Below are positions 1 through 13,110 of a stretch of DNA of 64,000 bases, one piece after another. The DNA is from Nyssa sinensis. Taxonomy: Eukaryota; Streptophyta; Magnoliopsida; Cornales; Nyssaceae. The notes beneath the pieces are model-generated. The model was not told where the DNA came from. It saw nothing but the letters and a program-made list of their open reading frames with translations, and did no database searches. The stretch's first letter is position 1, and each line of letters begins with the position of its first letter. The position numbers were made by a program, and so were the translations under genes. The stretch spans positions 1 through 64,000 of the forward strand of contig VIRR01000546.1 in NCBI GenBank assembly GCA_008638375.1. The letters run 5' to 3'.

Positions 1-545
1 AATATTGGTGTAACTACCACGAAAACCCATCACACCTCAAAAATGATAAAATAAACTTTCACAAACTTACGGCACTCTGTTCAGATCACGGTTTGAAACT
101 TATGCAAGTTTTTGCTCCAAAAGGCCTATTTTTGGGTTTTGACGGACCAAAACACCGGATATTAGCGTAACTACCATGAAACCCCATCACACACCTCAAA
201 AATGATAAAATATACTTGCACGAACTTACGACACTCGGTTAGGATCATCGGTTTGAAACTTATGCAAGTTTCTGCTCCAAAAAGACCCATTTTAGAGTTT
301 TGACAGACCAAAATTTTGGATATCAGTCTACCGACCCCGAAACCCCATCACACACCTCAAAAATGAGAAAATAGACTTGCACGAACTTACGGCACTCGAT
401 TTGGATCAACGGTTTAAAACTTATGCAAGTTTTTGCTCCGAAAAGGCAGGTTTTGGGGTTTTCACGGACCAAAACACCGGATATCTGCCTAACTATCTCG
501 ATACTCCATCACACACCTTAAAAATGACAAAATAGACTACCAAAA
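1..545 (+). repeat. 160-bp tandem repeat array, element 1
   Basis: About 3.4 diverged copies of a 160-bp unit run from the window edge. Each unit contains the recognisable blocks GGACCAAAA, CCCCATCACACACCTCAAAA, ATAGACTTGCACGAACTTAC and ACTTATGCAAGTTT. The same unit forms the larger array at 10560-13110. The array is internal to the CACTA element and sits just upstream of its 3' terminal region. Short reading frames inside it are by-products of the repeat and should not be called genes. Confidence 0.9.
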
Positions 546-1203
546 ACTTAAGACAATCATTTCAGATTAGTAGTTTGTAACTTTTGCTACTTTATGCCTT
601 TTTTACTATTTATGCATGGAAAACATATATATATATATTCACTTTCATATATATATATATATATATTTAATAAGTGTTCTAATATATATCATTTGATCTT
701 TATTTCAGATTGATCGGCATTATAGCGCCGGAGTTTTTAGGTCTTGTATCAGGACTGACTATTTTTATCTATTTTTTTTCATCGACATCTGTAGTTACAT
801 TTTTTGAGACAATTTTTTAGTTTTGTATTTATTCTTAAATTGTACCTTTACAAATGTAATGAATTAATTAGTATAATATATATATATATATATATGAATG
901 TATTTTTGTTTTTCAATATATATTCATTTCAAAATGTTTGGATTTTACTATATATCAAGATGATTGATACAGGTTTAAACAGGAATAAAACAACAAATAA
1001 AACAAATCATGTAGGGAAAAAATAAAATAAAACTTTTAGCGACGCACAAAATGCGTCGCTAAAAACTAAGAAATCAATTTATAGCGACACTTCAAATTCA
1101 TCGCTAAAGATTGGCTACACACTATTAGTGATGCACAACAAGCGTCGCTAAAGGTTGGATAAATATACCATTTGGATAAATATACCATTTGCGGCGCACT
1201 CAG

Positions 1204-4200
1204 TATCACGACCCTAAATTTGGCCCATGCGGATCTGGGGTTCGTGATTGGTCACCGAGGCCTTTTTTAATGATCACAACTCTTTCCTCATTTCTATTAA
1301 TCAAATGTAGCAGAATAAAATTCTTTTTCTATTGTAGAAACGTCAATACACAAGTCAAATCAGTCATCTATATATACATTCCATAGTGATTACAAAAGTA
1401 CATGATGTAAATTTATCAAAATCTACTGATGCCATATTCGATGTACAATCCATATTTACCAAAAGCAACTACATCATGTCTAACAAAATCCTAATACAAA
1501 AAAGGTTCATAACTTTATAAGCTTTTGGCTATCTTGATTGAACCTGCTATTCCATTGCCAATATCGTTACCTGAAATATATTGGATAAAAATCTGTATGA
1601 GCTCAACAGCTCATGAGTATTCCATAACATACCAAGGGTTTCAAAACTGCTATATAATTCAATACTGAAATGTCAATGATAACGTATCATATGTTATCTT
1701 AAATTATAGTACAAGATAATGGTATCAAATTCAGTTCCAATAAATCTCAATTCAATGATAATCGTAAATCAATAATCAATAACATAGTTCAATAAATCAA
1801 AATCACAGTTTAATAACATTGTTCAATAAATCATAGTTCAATAACATAGTTTGATGAATCATAGTTCAATAAATCATAGTTCGATAACATAATTCGATAA
1901 ATCATTGTTCGATAACATATTTTTGATAAATCATAGTTCGATAACATAAGTCGATAAATCATAATTTGATAACTCAAATCATAGTTCAATAAATTAAATC
2001 ATATTCAATCATGGTTCATATTCAATATTCATATTCAAATGCATATATTTCACTTTTATGGCCAATAAATTAGAACCTCGCTGAATGAGATCAATAGACT
2101 AGTTCGATATGCTGTATCACACTGGCTCACCACCAATATACCCCGTGGGTTAGGGTTCAATAAGTCATAACCTATCAATGTGACCAATCATAGAAGAGTG
2201 TTCTATACAAAGCATCAAAATCATATCCAAAATCGATGATCATCAATAGCAATTCAATTACTCAAATCAAAGTTCCTTATTTGGTATTCAGTTAAAACAG
2301 TTCAAACATTATAAGAAGATCATATAACGTTTGAGTATCTTACGAATACGTTTTCTTAAGTCAAAGAAGAATATAGTTGTCAATAGATCATTCAAAACGT
2401 ATACAGTATAGCTGTTAAACAAAGGTTATAAGGAAAAAATGATATCATATGTCGATATATCATAAAAGAGTTCAATATTTATATCTATAATGAAATTGCT
2501 ACCTCAATATGGTATGAAACACTCACCTGAAATCCAAGGGCTTTTACTCAAAAATCTTTCCTTTAGTTGAAGGTTCCTAAAATCACATTTCAAAGTCTGG
2601 TTACGTTCTATAATATTACTTGATTTAATTATCATTAAATCTCTTTCTATTTTAGTTACATTTTCTAGGTAGTTTCTTTAAGTCTTAGGCGTATTAATTT
2701 CTAACTTTGATCTTAGACATTTACTTTTTAAATATATTCTTCTAGTAGCTTTATTAAATCATAAGCTTTAATTTTATAACTTTACATGTTTACTTGTCAT
2801 ATTTTTTCGCACTTCATTTTATAATATGGACCTCACCATTGAATCCGGAATGTCGAAGAAAGTCAATTTAGACCCTCTCGGACTTTCATTTGGCTTTAGG
2901 GGCACTAAGGGCAATTTGGTAATTTATAATTTAATGTGTCTTATTCTTTTAGAGTCCCGTCTTGTGAAACGGACCCCGCCATTGGGTCCAGAACGCTCAA
3001 AATAGTCAAAATACAATATTCGTTTATATCATTTGAAGTTCGTTTGACTTGTTTTAGAACTTGGGGTATTTTTGTAATTTCTTCTAAATTAATATTTTAT
3101 TACTTTTACTGGTTGGGCCTTAATCAAATTCTCTATAACTTCTGGGGTCAAAACGTAATTTCTCTAAATTTTGGTCTAACCAGTGGGTTTACTAGGCAAA
3201 ACCCTAAACTGGTCTCACACCTCACTGAACCAATCGGTTTGGTTTGTTCTCACTGAACCAGGATAACATATCCTTGTTATTCTGTTTGGCCCTTATCCAT
3301 GTTTAGGTTAACCCAAGTTCAATTTCCAATTTCTAACTCTTGTAACCAAACAAGCCCAAAGCCATTTAAATTTAATAATCAAAACGTCACAGTTTTAGGA
3401 CCCGTTAGCGAGTGCGGTCGGGTTCCGACCCGACCCAAACCCGGTCCCATTTATACCCGATAGACCCCTCGATTTTTCGGTCGTCTACTCCGATGGGAAT
3501 TCTGGCCACAGTCACCAGAACAGTGAAACTACCACTGATCCTAGTGATTTTCACGTCCAAAACTCACTGTTTTTACACCAAATGAATTCTGGGACTTCAA
3601 GAAATGTTTTTAGAAATATTTTTGGCCCCAAACTTCACCGGTTTCTAACACCCACTTCCTGTTTCCGGCGTTGCACCGGTGGGGAATAATTCAGTTGTAC
3701 CATGGTTATTTTTGGAACGTTTCTCGCCATTTTTGTTGCATCGGTGGCATCGCCACCTGTAATTTGGAGAACACTACACACGCACACATGGCTGCATGGC
3801 AGCCTTCACTCATTCTCTCTCTCAACTTCTAATTTTGCTCCATTCTTCTAAAATCTTCTAAATTTTTCTCTTGTTTCTTTTATTTTTATCTAATTTCTTT
3901 CTTTTTGTTTTATTTTCTTTATACCTATATATATATATATTGCAAAACCGTACATGTAAATATATATAACTATTCACATATAATCAATATATATATATTT
4001 TTATATATATTTTCCATTATTTGTGTATATATATGTATATATCTATATTTAAATACACATACATATATATAACACTTATGTACGTGTTATTCCATAAAAT
4101 TGAGCTTTCGATGCAATGGCACCCAGGGTACTTGGAATTGGCCGTCACTCACACCCATACATCGTAACTGAACACAACATTTAACGTACGTCCAATTTTA

Positions 4201-4314
4201 GTTACATGGTAAATTGACGTACATTTCAGGGTTACATGTCGTGGCCCAGTTTTATCCGGATCGGTTACTACCTAACTCAGGTCGGTACCATTTAACTCGG
4301 GTCGGGGTGTTACA
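1204..4314 (-). mobile_element. Solo LTR, Tekay-like gypsy family, in CACTA element 1
   Basis: A 3111-bp LTR runs from TATCACGACC (left end, TG mutated to TA) to GTGTTACA (right end). It is flanked by the perfect 5-bp target duplication CTCAG (1199-1203 and 4315-4319), and both flanks are CACTA subterminal sequence. Internal blocks resemble the LTRs at 30759, 52605, 54021 and 55905, for example the CCCGTCTTGTGAAACGGACC region near 2960. No internal gag-pol and no second LTR are present, so it is a solo LTR left by recombination between the two LTRs of an element. Orientation is taken from the family, where the polypurine tract and reverse transcriptase at 61513-63600 place the coding strand. 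It contains TA-rich microsatellites near 3930-4080. Confidence 0.88.
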
Positions 4315-4633
4315 CTCAGTGTGCGTCGCTAACAGCTGCCATTAACGACGCACACGGAGCGTCGCTACTAGTAGCTTTTAGCGACGCACGTTGCGTTCGT
4401 GTATAGTATTTACGACGCATCAGCCCAATTATTAGCAATGCACGGTGCGTGTCGCTAACAGTTACCTTTAGCGAAGCAAAAGAATGTGTGTGTCGCTAAT
4501 ACTATTAGAGAAACGACTATTTATGACGTCTTTAGCGACACCCCTTTGTGCGTCGCAAAAGCTCTTTAGCGACGCATTTTTCCACTATTAGAGACGCACG
4601 TGTGCGTCGCTAATAGTGCCTTTTCCTGTAGTG

Positions 4634-5951
4634 GTTAGACCAAACTGATGGTTGAGTTTGAGTGAAATGCACCTTTTTGTTTGTGAAGACCATAGTTCAC
4701 AAGGGGTAAGCATCATGGAGAAGCAATTAAAATCTATTCAATGTCTCAGAAAAATAAAAAAATAAATATTAAATGTTAAATGTTTAATGACTAGTGTACG
4801 ACAACAAATCAATGGCAGTTTATTCCTAGGTATTCAGTGGGTGAAACTAACAATTATTAAAGACAGATTTCTTTAGCAAGTGAGATCAGAAAGGTAGAGC
4901 TGGTAAGGATCAGCATGAACAATGTTACCCTATCAACTACCACAGCTCATAAATGGCACGAAGTGATATGGCCCCACCTATTTTTTTAATAGTACTGAAA
5001 CTAACTCCTTTGCAATTTTCTAACAGTACTCTTTGGTTCTTAGGGAAAGAAATTATATATTGGAAAGGAAAATAAAATCACTTAATTTGATCCTATTACA
5101 ACAAGAGAAAATGATATTCATCAATGGTTTCTAATTAAGAATCAAACAGAGGAAACAAAGATTCCAAGAAATGATTTTGTATTTAATATGCAATTCAAGA
5201 TTGTTTTTTTTTTTTTTTTTCTCTCTCTGTGTCTTCTTTTTAATTTATTTGATATGCATAGTCTACTACCTCGTCAAAGAAAAATATCACATAGAACCTC
5301 TTTTTTTTTTATTTGTTGTCAATTTCTTCTGGAACCATGTTACCTTGCTAGTCAGTCCGACAACTCACACCCTATGTAGGTATTGCGTGCTGATGAGCCT
5401 TTTCAGCAAGGCCACTGTGAGCGTAGCCTAATTTTTTTTTTAGGGATTACTTCGTGAAAAAAAAAATTATGATGATTATTTTGTAAGTTAGCAATTGCAT
5501 TCATGTAAGCCTAGCCCCGTTTGGGAGTCATTTTCATCACATGTGAATCTTGTTGCAAAATTTGTTCGCGATTAGGCTCGTATGTATGAAAATCGATTCT
5601 TGAATTGTCCAGAGAGGATAGTTCAGGAATGCATAATCTGCATTGCAATCAATAGCGCATGCTTGAATATTCCACTATGATAAAATCTCAGCATGGTCTC
5701 CTATTGTTCTCTGGGTATATATTTAGGCGTGCTAACGTCTATCTCGTATACTTGGAGAACCATGGGGAGATGCTGCTAAAATTTTGTTCGAGTGGAATCA
5801 AGCATTTCATTTGTTGCTGATTGCAATGTAGATTGTGTATTCACGAATAGGATATGCTGACCTTACCCTTTAGAGAGAAGTTGGAGGTGATAGGATTCAT
5901 GTTTCATATTTATAATGAGTATCATTTTTGACTTGTATTAGGTAGACAAAA
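4634..5951. other. Gene-free stretch between CACTA 3' end and transposase
   Basis: No gene was recognised in this 1.3-kb segment. The right half (from about 5450) probably belongs to the 5' leader of the following CACTA transposase gene, because it runs without a break into its first coding exon. No CACTACAGG terminus and no GCGACGCAC-type subterminal repeats were found here, so the 5' end of element 2 is not located. Either element 2 is 5'-truncated, or element 1 was inserted inside the 5' region of element 2 and the real 5' end lies outside the window. Confidence 0.5.
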
Positions 5952-8900
5952 ATGGATAAGAGTTGGATGGACTTGAGGGGCAGGCATTTGCCGGGGTATG
6001 TGAAGGGGATCAAAGATTTTATTGAGTTTCCTCGTGCATCTGCAGATGGGAGAAATAGGATAAGATGTCCATGTAGGAGGTGTAATAATAGGGATTATAT
6101 GCACATAAATGAGGCCAAAGAGCACCTACTCTTACACGGGATGGACAAGAGGTATACGTGTTGGGAATTTCACGGGGAACACCGTGACGTACGAGTGGTA
6201 TTTGAGGATGAAAAAGAAGATGACGATGATGACTTTGGTGATAATGTTGGGGTTGGTTATGAAGGCTTGCCACAATTGCTGGCAGACTTGTAAGGGGCTA
6301 CAACTAGAGTGAGTAGTCATGGAGTGACACAGGACAATTGGAAACGTTTGAGTCCTTATTGAGGGAAGTAAGGCAGCCGTTATATCCGGGTTGTGATAAG
6401 TTTTCAAAACTGGACTTTCTTGTGAAACTCCTTCATATTAAGACCATTAACCGTTGGAGTAACAAATCATTTAATATGGTCATTGAATTGATTAAAGCAG
6501 CGCTTCCTACTAGGGAGACCCTTCCGAAATCATATTACGAGGCAAAAAGAATATTAAGAGATTTGGGCCTCGGGTATAGTCCGATACATGCTTGCAAAAA
6601 TGATTGCATGTTATTTTGGAAGGAGACTGAACAATGTATGGAGTGTACGGTATGCCACGAACCCAGGTAAAAGCTGAATGAAGGAAAGAGCAAGACAATA
6701 TCGCACAAGGTGCTGAGATATTTTCCCTTAAAACCTAGGCTACAAAGGTTGTACATGTCTCAGAAGACGGCAGAAGATATGCGGTGGCATAATGAGAAGT
6801 GTGTTACTGAGGAAAATGTATGTAAGCATCCAACAGATTCTCAATCTTGGGCTAAGTTTGATAGAAATCATGAATGGTTTGCAAATGAGCCGCGTAATGT
6901 ACGACTTGGGCTGGCTAACGATGGTTTCAATCCGTTCGGTGACATGAGTAATGCCTACAGCATGTGGCCGGTGTTGATTATGCCGTATAACTTGCCACCG
7001 TGGAAATGTATGAAAGAACCATTTATCTTCATGTCGTTGCTTATTCCAGGGCCGCAGTTTCCTAGTAATGAAATTGATGTGTACTTGTGTCCTTTAGTGG
7101 ATGAGTTAAAGGAATTGTGGGAGGTGGGAGTGGAGGCATACGACGTCTCTAAGAATGAGACATTTCAATTGTATGCAATGTTACTATGGACCATAAATGA
7201 CTTTCCAGCATACGAAAACTTGTTTGGGTGAAGCATTAAGGGGTATCTGGCATGTCCGGTTTGCAATAAGGATGCATGTTCCATACATTTGTCCAATGGA
7301 AAGTAGATATGCTAAATGTGCGATCGTCATTTTCTACCGCTATCACATAGCTAGCGAAATCGGCAGAAGCATCCATTTGATGGAAAAATTGAGCGCAAAT
7401 TGTCACCTCCATTGTTGTCTGGCAAAGACGTGTTGGCGCAATTGGCACTCATCCAACCAGTGAGGTTTAGGAAGATACCGGGTACTAAGAAGAGGAAGCG
7501 TACTAATGTGGAGTTAAATTGGATGAAGAAGGGCATATTTTTTGATTTATCGTACTGGGAAACCCTTAAGTTGAGGCATAATTTGGATGTTATGCACGTT
7601 GAGAAGAACATCTGTGATAATGTGCTAGGAACTTTAATAAACATTGAAGGGAAAACGAAGGATACTATTAAAGCCCGGTTGGACTTGCAGAAGCTAGAAA
7701 TACGGAAAGAGCTGCACCTAATATATAGCGGTGATAAATATATCGTGCCTCCTGCACAGTATACGTTATCATCCATAGAGCGAATGAGGATTTGCGAGTG
7801 GTTTAAATTGGTGACGTTCCTAGATGGATACGTATCGAATATATCTCGGTGTATAAATGTTATAGATGGGAAAATATCTGGATTGAAGAGCCATGACTGC
7901 CATGTCCTTTTACAACGACTTCTTCTAGTTGCACTACGTAGATATCTCACTGATGATATATCAACTACATTGACTGAGTTGGGCTGCTTCTTTAGAGAAT
8001 TATGTGCGAAGATGTTGAATTTGGAAGTACTTGAAAAGCTCGAAAGAGATGTTTTCATGATCCTCTGCAAGTTAGAAAAGATTTTTCCTCTAGCTTTCTT
8101 TGGTGTAATGGTCCACTTAGCTGTGCATTTGGCTCATGAGGTAAAAATCGACAGACCTGTCCAATACCGTTAGATGTATCCAATAGAAAGGTACATTTAA
8201 TTTTATAAATTGTGTTATCTATCCATCCTAACTATTTTAATGTATAATTGATTAATTATTAAAACATATATTTTCACACATTGAAGCAATAAGTGCGTAG
8301 CAAAGCATGACCGGAAGGGTCAATTGCTGAGGCTTATGTTAATGCTGAATGTCTCACCTTCTGCTCTATTCATCTTGAAGATATTGAGATAAGGTTTAAT
8401 CATCAAGAGCAAAATTTTGATAGATGTCCAGGGCAGCAACGAACTGGCCTTGCGATGTTTAATTAGAATGTGCGGCCAATAGGTGCTCATAAATATGAAT
8501 GGTGTCATCCTCATGACTTGGAAAAAACCCATTATACCGTGCTCAAGAACTGTGAAGAGACATTGCCATATTTTAAGTAAGTTTATCGAAATCATTGCAA
8601 TACTACGTTAGTACACAAATGTAAGTTACATATAACATATCTCATATCTCATATCTCATCTTATGCAGTGAGCATACGGTCGAGCTTTAGAGAGAATATG
8701 TATCAAGTTTTGATCTAGAGCAAAGACAACAAAATTTATTTCCGAAGTGCTTCGGAGAACGTATAAGAATAGGTTTCAATTAATTTTAATTGTATTAGTT
8801 AATGCATTTGTATTCAATTAATTTAGTACTTGTATTGAATTAATAGATGAAGCTATTACACCATCAACAATCTCCTGAGGCGTACGATCATTTATATTCT

Positions 8901-9649
8901 TTAGCATGTGGTCCTGATCAAAGGATATCCCGCTACACGGGTTTAATTTTTGATGGTGTTCGATTTCACACAAGAAACGTGAGTTGAGTCGGCGAACACA
9001 AAATAGCGGGGTCCTTGTTCAAGGAGATGGTGACGCGGGACAAACTGTAGAGTATTATGGTGTTTTACAAGACATCATACAGTTACATTATTGCTACGGT
9101 CATTCTGTGTATATTTTTAAATGTGATTGGTGGGATGTAAGTAATAAGAAGACTAGAATGCAGATCGATATGCACTTCATAAGTGTTAATACGTCACGTA
9201 CAACATTTAAAGATAATCCGTATGTTTTGGCATCGGTTGCAAATCAAGTTTTCTATTTGAAGGACACAAGATACAAAGGTGATTGGCATGTTGTCCATAA
9301 AATAAAATCTAGAAATGTTTATGATGTACTAGAAGTTGGTGACAGAGATGAAGTTTTGGAGAGGATTGAGGAGGCACTACAAGAAGAGTCTCAATCTGCC
9401 CACGATGGTGTAGTCCGGAATGATCAGGAAGATGTTAAGTCGTATCGGTTGAATAGAACTGATATAGAACCAGATCATGTCGTAGCTTCCAACGTCACCA
9501 ATACCACATAATTAGATCCGAGGGATGCAACGTTCATTAATGATGATGATGACGAGGAAAGTGATTTTGATGATGATACATTGTTAGAGTATTATACCGA
9601 GAATGAAGAAATTTCAAGTTCAGATGATGATACAGACTCAAATGAATAA
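5952..9649 (+). pseudogene. TNP2-type CACTA transposase, decayed
   Basis: This is the remnant of a plant En/Spm transposase that would cut and paste the element. Domains in order: transposase-associated N-terminal zinc-binding region (5952-6180; MDKSWMDLRGRHLPGY, then CPCRRC and H residues); transposase family tnp2 (6338-7300; LGYSPIHACKNDCMLFWKE, RNVRLGLANDGFNPFGDMS, ending near KGYLACPVCNKDACS); DUF4218-like (7400-8173; GLKSHDCHVLLQRLL); exon pieces at about 8290-8580 and 8670-8770; DUF4216-like (8850-9511; YYGVLQDIIQLHYCYGHSVY); and an acidic D/E-rich tail to the stop at 9647-9649. Defects include an in-frame stop after CHEPR at 6668-6670, a stop at 7229-7231 where a Trp is expected, a stop near 7304, and a stop at 9509-9511. 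Introns are suggested around 8190-8290, 8575-8670 and 8775-8850. Function is lost unless the stops are read through. Confidence 0.88.
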
Positions 9650-9934
9650 TTATAATAGGTGTTACATGTGTTAGTATCAAGTGTAATGGATTTCGGCTTT
9701 TGTTGTATGATAAATCATTGTCATTTATACTAACGTTCTTTGTTTTGGCCAAGTGTAGGAACTTAGCAAGAAAAATAGTGAGAGCAGAAGCAAGCAAAAG
9801 GTGACCTACTGTGGTGGATCATGATCTTTTGTTTGGTATAGGCATGAGATGGTAAGTTAATACATGTATCAACTTCTTATTGTATAATCTTTTCTTAAAA
9901 ATAATCTTCACAAGTTACTGTTTATTTGCTGTAG

Positions 9935-10450
9935 CGAGACCAGGAGACCGGTGCACCACCCAGCCTCATTGAGTTGTGGCACAGGACGCACTACAATCCC
10001 GAGAAGGGTTGGATTGGGCCTGAAGCTCAGCGGCTTTATGTAAGTTATTTATGTATATATACCAGTATTACTAATTTAATATTAATCTAAAGTTATAAAA
10101 ATAGTAACATATATTTATGTGCTTTTATAGGAGGAGATGGTCCAGCTGCGTGCTCAGCCAACTCCTGAGGGTGAGCATTCGTCGACCGATGACCAGATAC
10201 GAGAGATTGTTCTGGCAAGAGGCGCGGATATGTGCGTGGCTTAGGGAGTCGGATGGAGCCAACGACATCGTTCTCTACCGTCGAAATCGATGCTAGGTTT
10301 CACACAGCCACCCAGAGAGCTGAGGCAGTTGAGAGACGAAATGTAGAGTTGGAGCAAAAGATAACAGCGATCAAGGAGCGCCAGGCCCAACTAAAGGCTC
10401 TTGTGCAGACGATGCTCAGCCAGCAGGGAGGCTCTGTTCAACCGTGGTAG
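9935..10450 (+). pseudogene. TNP1-like second CACTA protein, 3' exons, frameshifted
   Basis: These are the last exons of the second gene of the CACTA element, a family of plant transposon proteins annotated as Ptta/En/Spm. Exon 9935-10039 follows an AG acceptor and ends at a GTAAGT donor; it encodes ETGAPPSLIELWHRTHYNPE and then KGWIGPEAQRLY. Exon 10131-10450 follows TTTTATAG and encodes EEMVQLRAQPTPEGEHSSTD. A probable 1-bp loss near 10222-10230 shifts the frame before GLGSRMEPT. The end (10290-10450) is a predicted coiled coil (AVERRNVELEQKITAIKERQ) that stops at TAG 10448-10450. Upstream exons were not resolved. In this family the protein is thought to bind the subterminal repeats; here that is inference from relatives. 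Confidence 0.75.
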
Positions 10451-10559
10451 GTTTTCAAAATTATTTACTTTGGTGGATTTATTATTTATATAAAATTTTA
10501 CGTAAAAAAAAATAGGGTTGCATGAACTTATTTAATTTCATCGGTTCGAATGACCGTTA

Positions 10560-13110
10560 AAAACTTATGTAACTTTTCACTCTAGAAATGACCATTTTGG
10601 AATTTTGACGGACCAAAACACCGGATATTGGCCTAACTACCCCGAAACCCCATCACACACCTCAGAAATGATAAAATAGACTTGCACGAACTTACGACAC
10701 TCGGTTCGGATGCCCGGCTTAAAACTTTTGAAAGTTTCTGCTCCAAAAAGGCTCATTTTGGGGTTTTGACGAACTAAAACATTGGATATTGGCCTAACTA
10801 CCCTAAAACTCCATCACACACCTCCCAAATGATAAAATAGACTTGTACAAACTTACGGCACTTGGTTCAGATCACCGGTCAGAAACTTTTGCAAGTTTCT
10901 ACTCCAAAAAGGCTTATTTTCGAGTTTTGAGGAACCAAAATGCCGGATATCGGCCTACCAACCGCGAAACCCCATCACACACTTCAAAAATGATAAAACA
11001 GACTTGCACGAACTTACAACACTCAGTTCGGATCACCGGTCAGAAATTTTTGAAAGTTTCTGCTCTAAAAAGGCCCATTTTGGGGTTTTAACGGACCAAA
11101 ATTTTGGATATCGGCCTACCGACCCCGAAATCCCATCACACACCTCCTAAATAATAAAATATACTTGCACAAACTTACGGCACTTGGTTTGGATCACCGG
11201 TCAAAAACTTTTGCAATTTCTGCTCCAAAAAGGTCCATTTTCGAGTTTTGAGAGACCAAAATGCCAGATATCGGCCTACTGACCCCGAAACTCCATCACA
11301 CACCTCACAAATGATGAAATAGATTTGCACGAACTTACGACGCTCAGTTCGGATCACCGGTTAGAAACTTTTACAAGTTTCTGCTCTAAAAAGGCCCATT
11401 TTTGAGTTTTGACAGACCAAAATTTTGGATATCAGCCTACCGACCCCAAAACCCCATCACACACCTTAGAAATGATAAAATAGACTTGCATAAACTTACG
11501 ACACTCAGTTTGGATCACCGGTTTGAAACTCATGCAAGTTTTTGCTAAAAAAGGGCCTATTTTTGAGTTTTGACGGACCAAAATGTCGGATATCGGCCTA
11601 CCAACCCCAAAACCCCATCACACACCTCAAAAATGATAAAATATACTTGCACAAACTTATGACACTCGGTTTGGATCACCGGTTTGAAACTTATGCAAGT
11701 CTTTGCTCCAAAAAGGCCCATTTTCGAGTTTTGACGGACCAAAATGTCGGATATTGGCCTACCAACCCTGAAAACCTATCACACACCTCAAAAATGATAA
11801 AATAGACTTTCACAAACTTATGACACTCGGTTCGGATCACCGGTTTGAAACTTATACAAGTCTTTGCTCCAAAAAGGCCCATTTTTGAGTTTTGACGGAC
11901 CAAAATGTCAGATATCGGCCTACCAACCCCGAAACCTCATCACACACCTCAAAAATGCTAAAATAGACTTGCACGAACTTATGACACTCGGTTCGGATCA
12001 CCGGTTTGAAACTTATGCAAGTTTTTGCTCGAAAAAGACTCATTTCGAGTTTTGACGGACCAAAATGCCGGATATCGGGGTACCGACCTCGAAACCCTAT
12101 CACACACCTCACAAATGATAAAATAGACTTCCATGAACTTACGACACTTGGTTCGGATCACCGGTTTGAAACTTATGCAAGTCCTTGCTCCAAAAAGGCC
12201 CATGTTGGGGTTTTGACAAACCAAAATGTCGGATATCGACCTACCGACCCCGAAATCCCATCACACACCTTACAAATGATAAAATAGACTTGTACAAACT
12301 TACAACACTCGGTTCGGATCACCGGTTTAAAACTTATGCAAGTCTTTGCTCGAAAAAGGCCTATTTTTGAGTTTTGACAAACCAAAATGCCGGATATCGG
12401 CGTACTGACCCCCAAACCCCATCACACACCTCCAAAATGGAAAAATAGACTTGCACCAACTTATGACACTCGGTTCGGATCACCATTTTAAAACTTATGC
12501 AAGTCTTTGCTCCAAAAAGGCCAATTTTCGAGTTTTGACGGACCAAAATGTTGGATATCGGCCTACCGACTGCGAAACCCCATCACATACCTCAAAAATG
12601 ATAAAATAGAATTGCACGAACTTACGACACTCGGTTCAGATCACCGATTTGAAACTTATGCAAGTTTCTGCTCCAAGAAGGCCCATTTTGGGGTTTTGAC
12701 GAACCAAAATGTCGGATATCGGCCTGCCGACCCCGAAACCCCATCACACACCTCATAAATGATAAAATAGACTTGCACGAACTTACTCACTTGGTTTGGA
12801 TCACCGATTTGAAACTTATGGAAGTTTCCGCTCCAAAAAGGTCCATTTTGGAGTTTTGACGGACCAAAATGCCAAATATCGGCCTACCGACCCCGAAACC
12901 CCATGACATACCTCCTAAATGATAAAATAGACTTGCAAAAACTTACGACACTCGGTTCGGATGCCCAATCAGAAACTTTTGCAAGTTTCTGCTCCACAAA
13001 GGCCCATTTTGGGGTTTTGACGGACCAAAATATTGGATATCTGCCTCACCATCTCGAAATCCCATCACACACCTCACAAATGACAAAATAGACTACCACA
13101 AACTTACGGC
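10560..13110 (+). repeat. 160-bp tandem repeat array, about 16 copies, element 2
   Basis: The recurring block GACGGACCAAAA appears every 160-161 bases, for example near 10608, 10769, 10930, 11091 and 11252, and continues to about 13020, giving roughly 16 units. Each unit contains CCCCATCACACACCTC, AATGATAAAATAGACTTGCA, TTACGACACTCGGTTCGGAT and CAAAAAGGCCCATTTT. Copies differ by scattered substitutions and rare single-base indels. The array lies between the TNP1-like gene and the 3' terminus. Numerous short frames of 60-90 codons on both strands arise purely from the periodicity and are not genes. Confidence 0.95.

Larger units (their letters stand above)
1..4633 (+). mobile_element. CACTA (En/Spm) element 1, 3' part, split by a solo LTR
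   Basis: This is the 3' half of a CACTA DNA transposon; its 5' half lies left of the window. In order it shows about 3.4 copies of a 160-bp tandem repeat (1-540), a unique AT-rich stretch (560-1020) that matches 13110-13545 of element 2, then subterminal motifs GCGACGCAC / GTGCGTCGC in both orientations (1035-1195 and 4320-4620). It ends in TTTTCCTGTAGTG at 4621-4633, the reverse complement of the CACTACAGG-type terminus. A 3-bp target duplication would be GTT (4634-4636). The subterminal zone is interrupted by a solo LTR (1204-4314). No transposase gene of this copy is in the window. CACTA transposases are known to bind subterminal repeats, so these motifs are probably the former binding sites. 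Confidence 0.85.

Noticed and set aside
5171..5431. Two overlapping plus-strand frames with Phe-rich start
   Set aside because: Poly-T driven frames in a non-coding leader; no recognisable domain.
10843..13091. Many 60-93 codon frames on both strands
   Set aside because: They arise from the 160-bp tandem repeat; translations simply repeat with the unit and have no domains.
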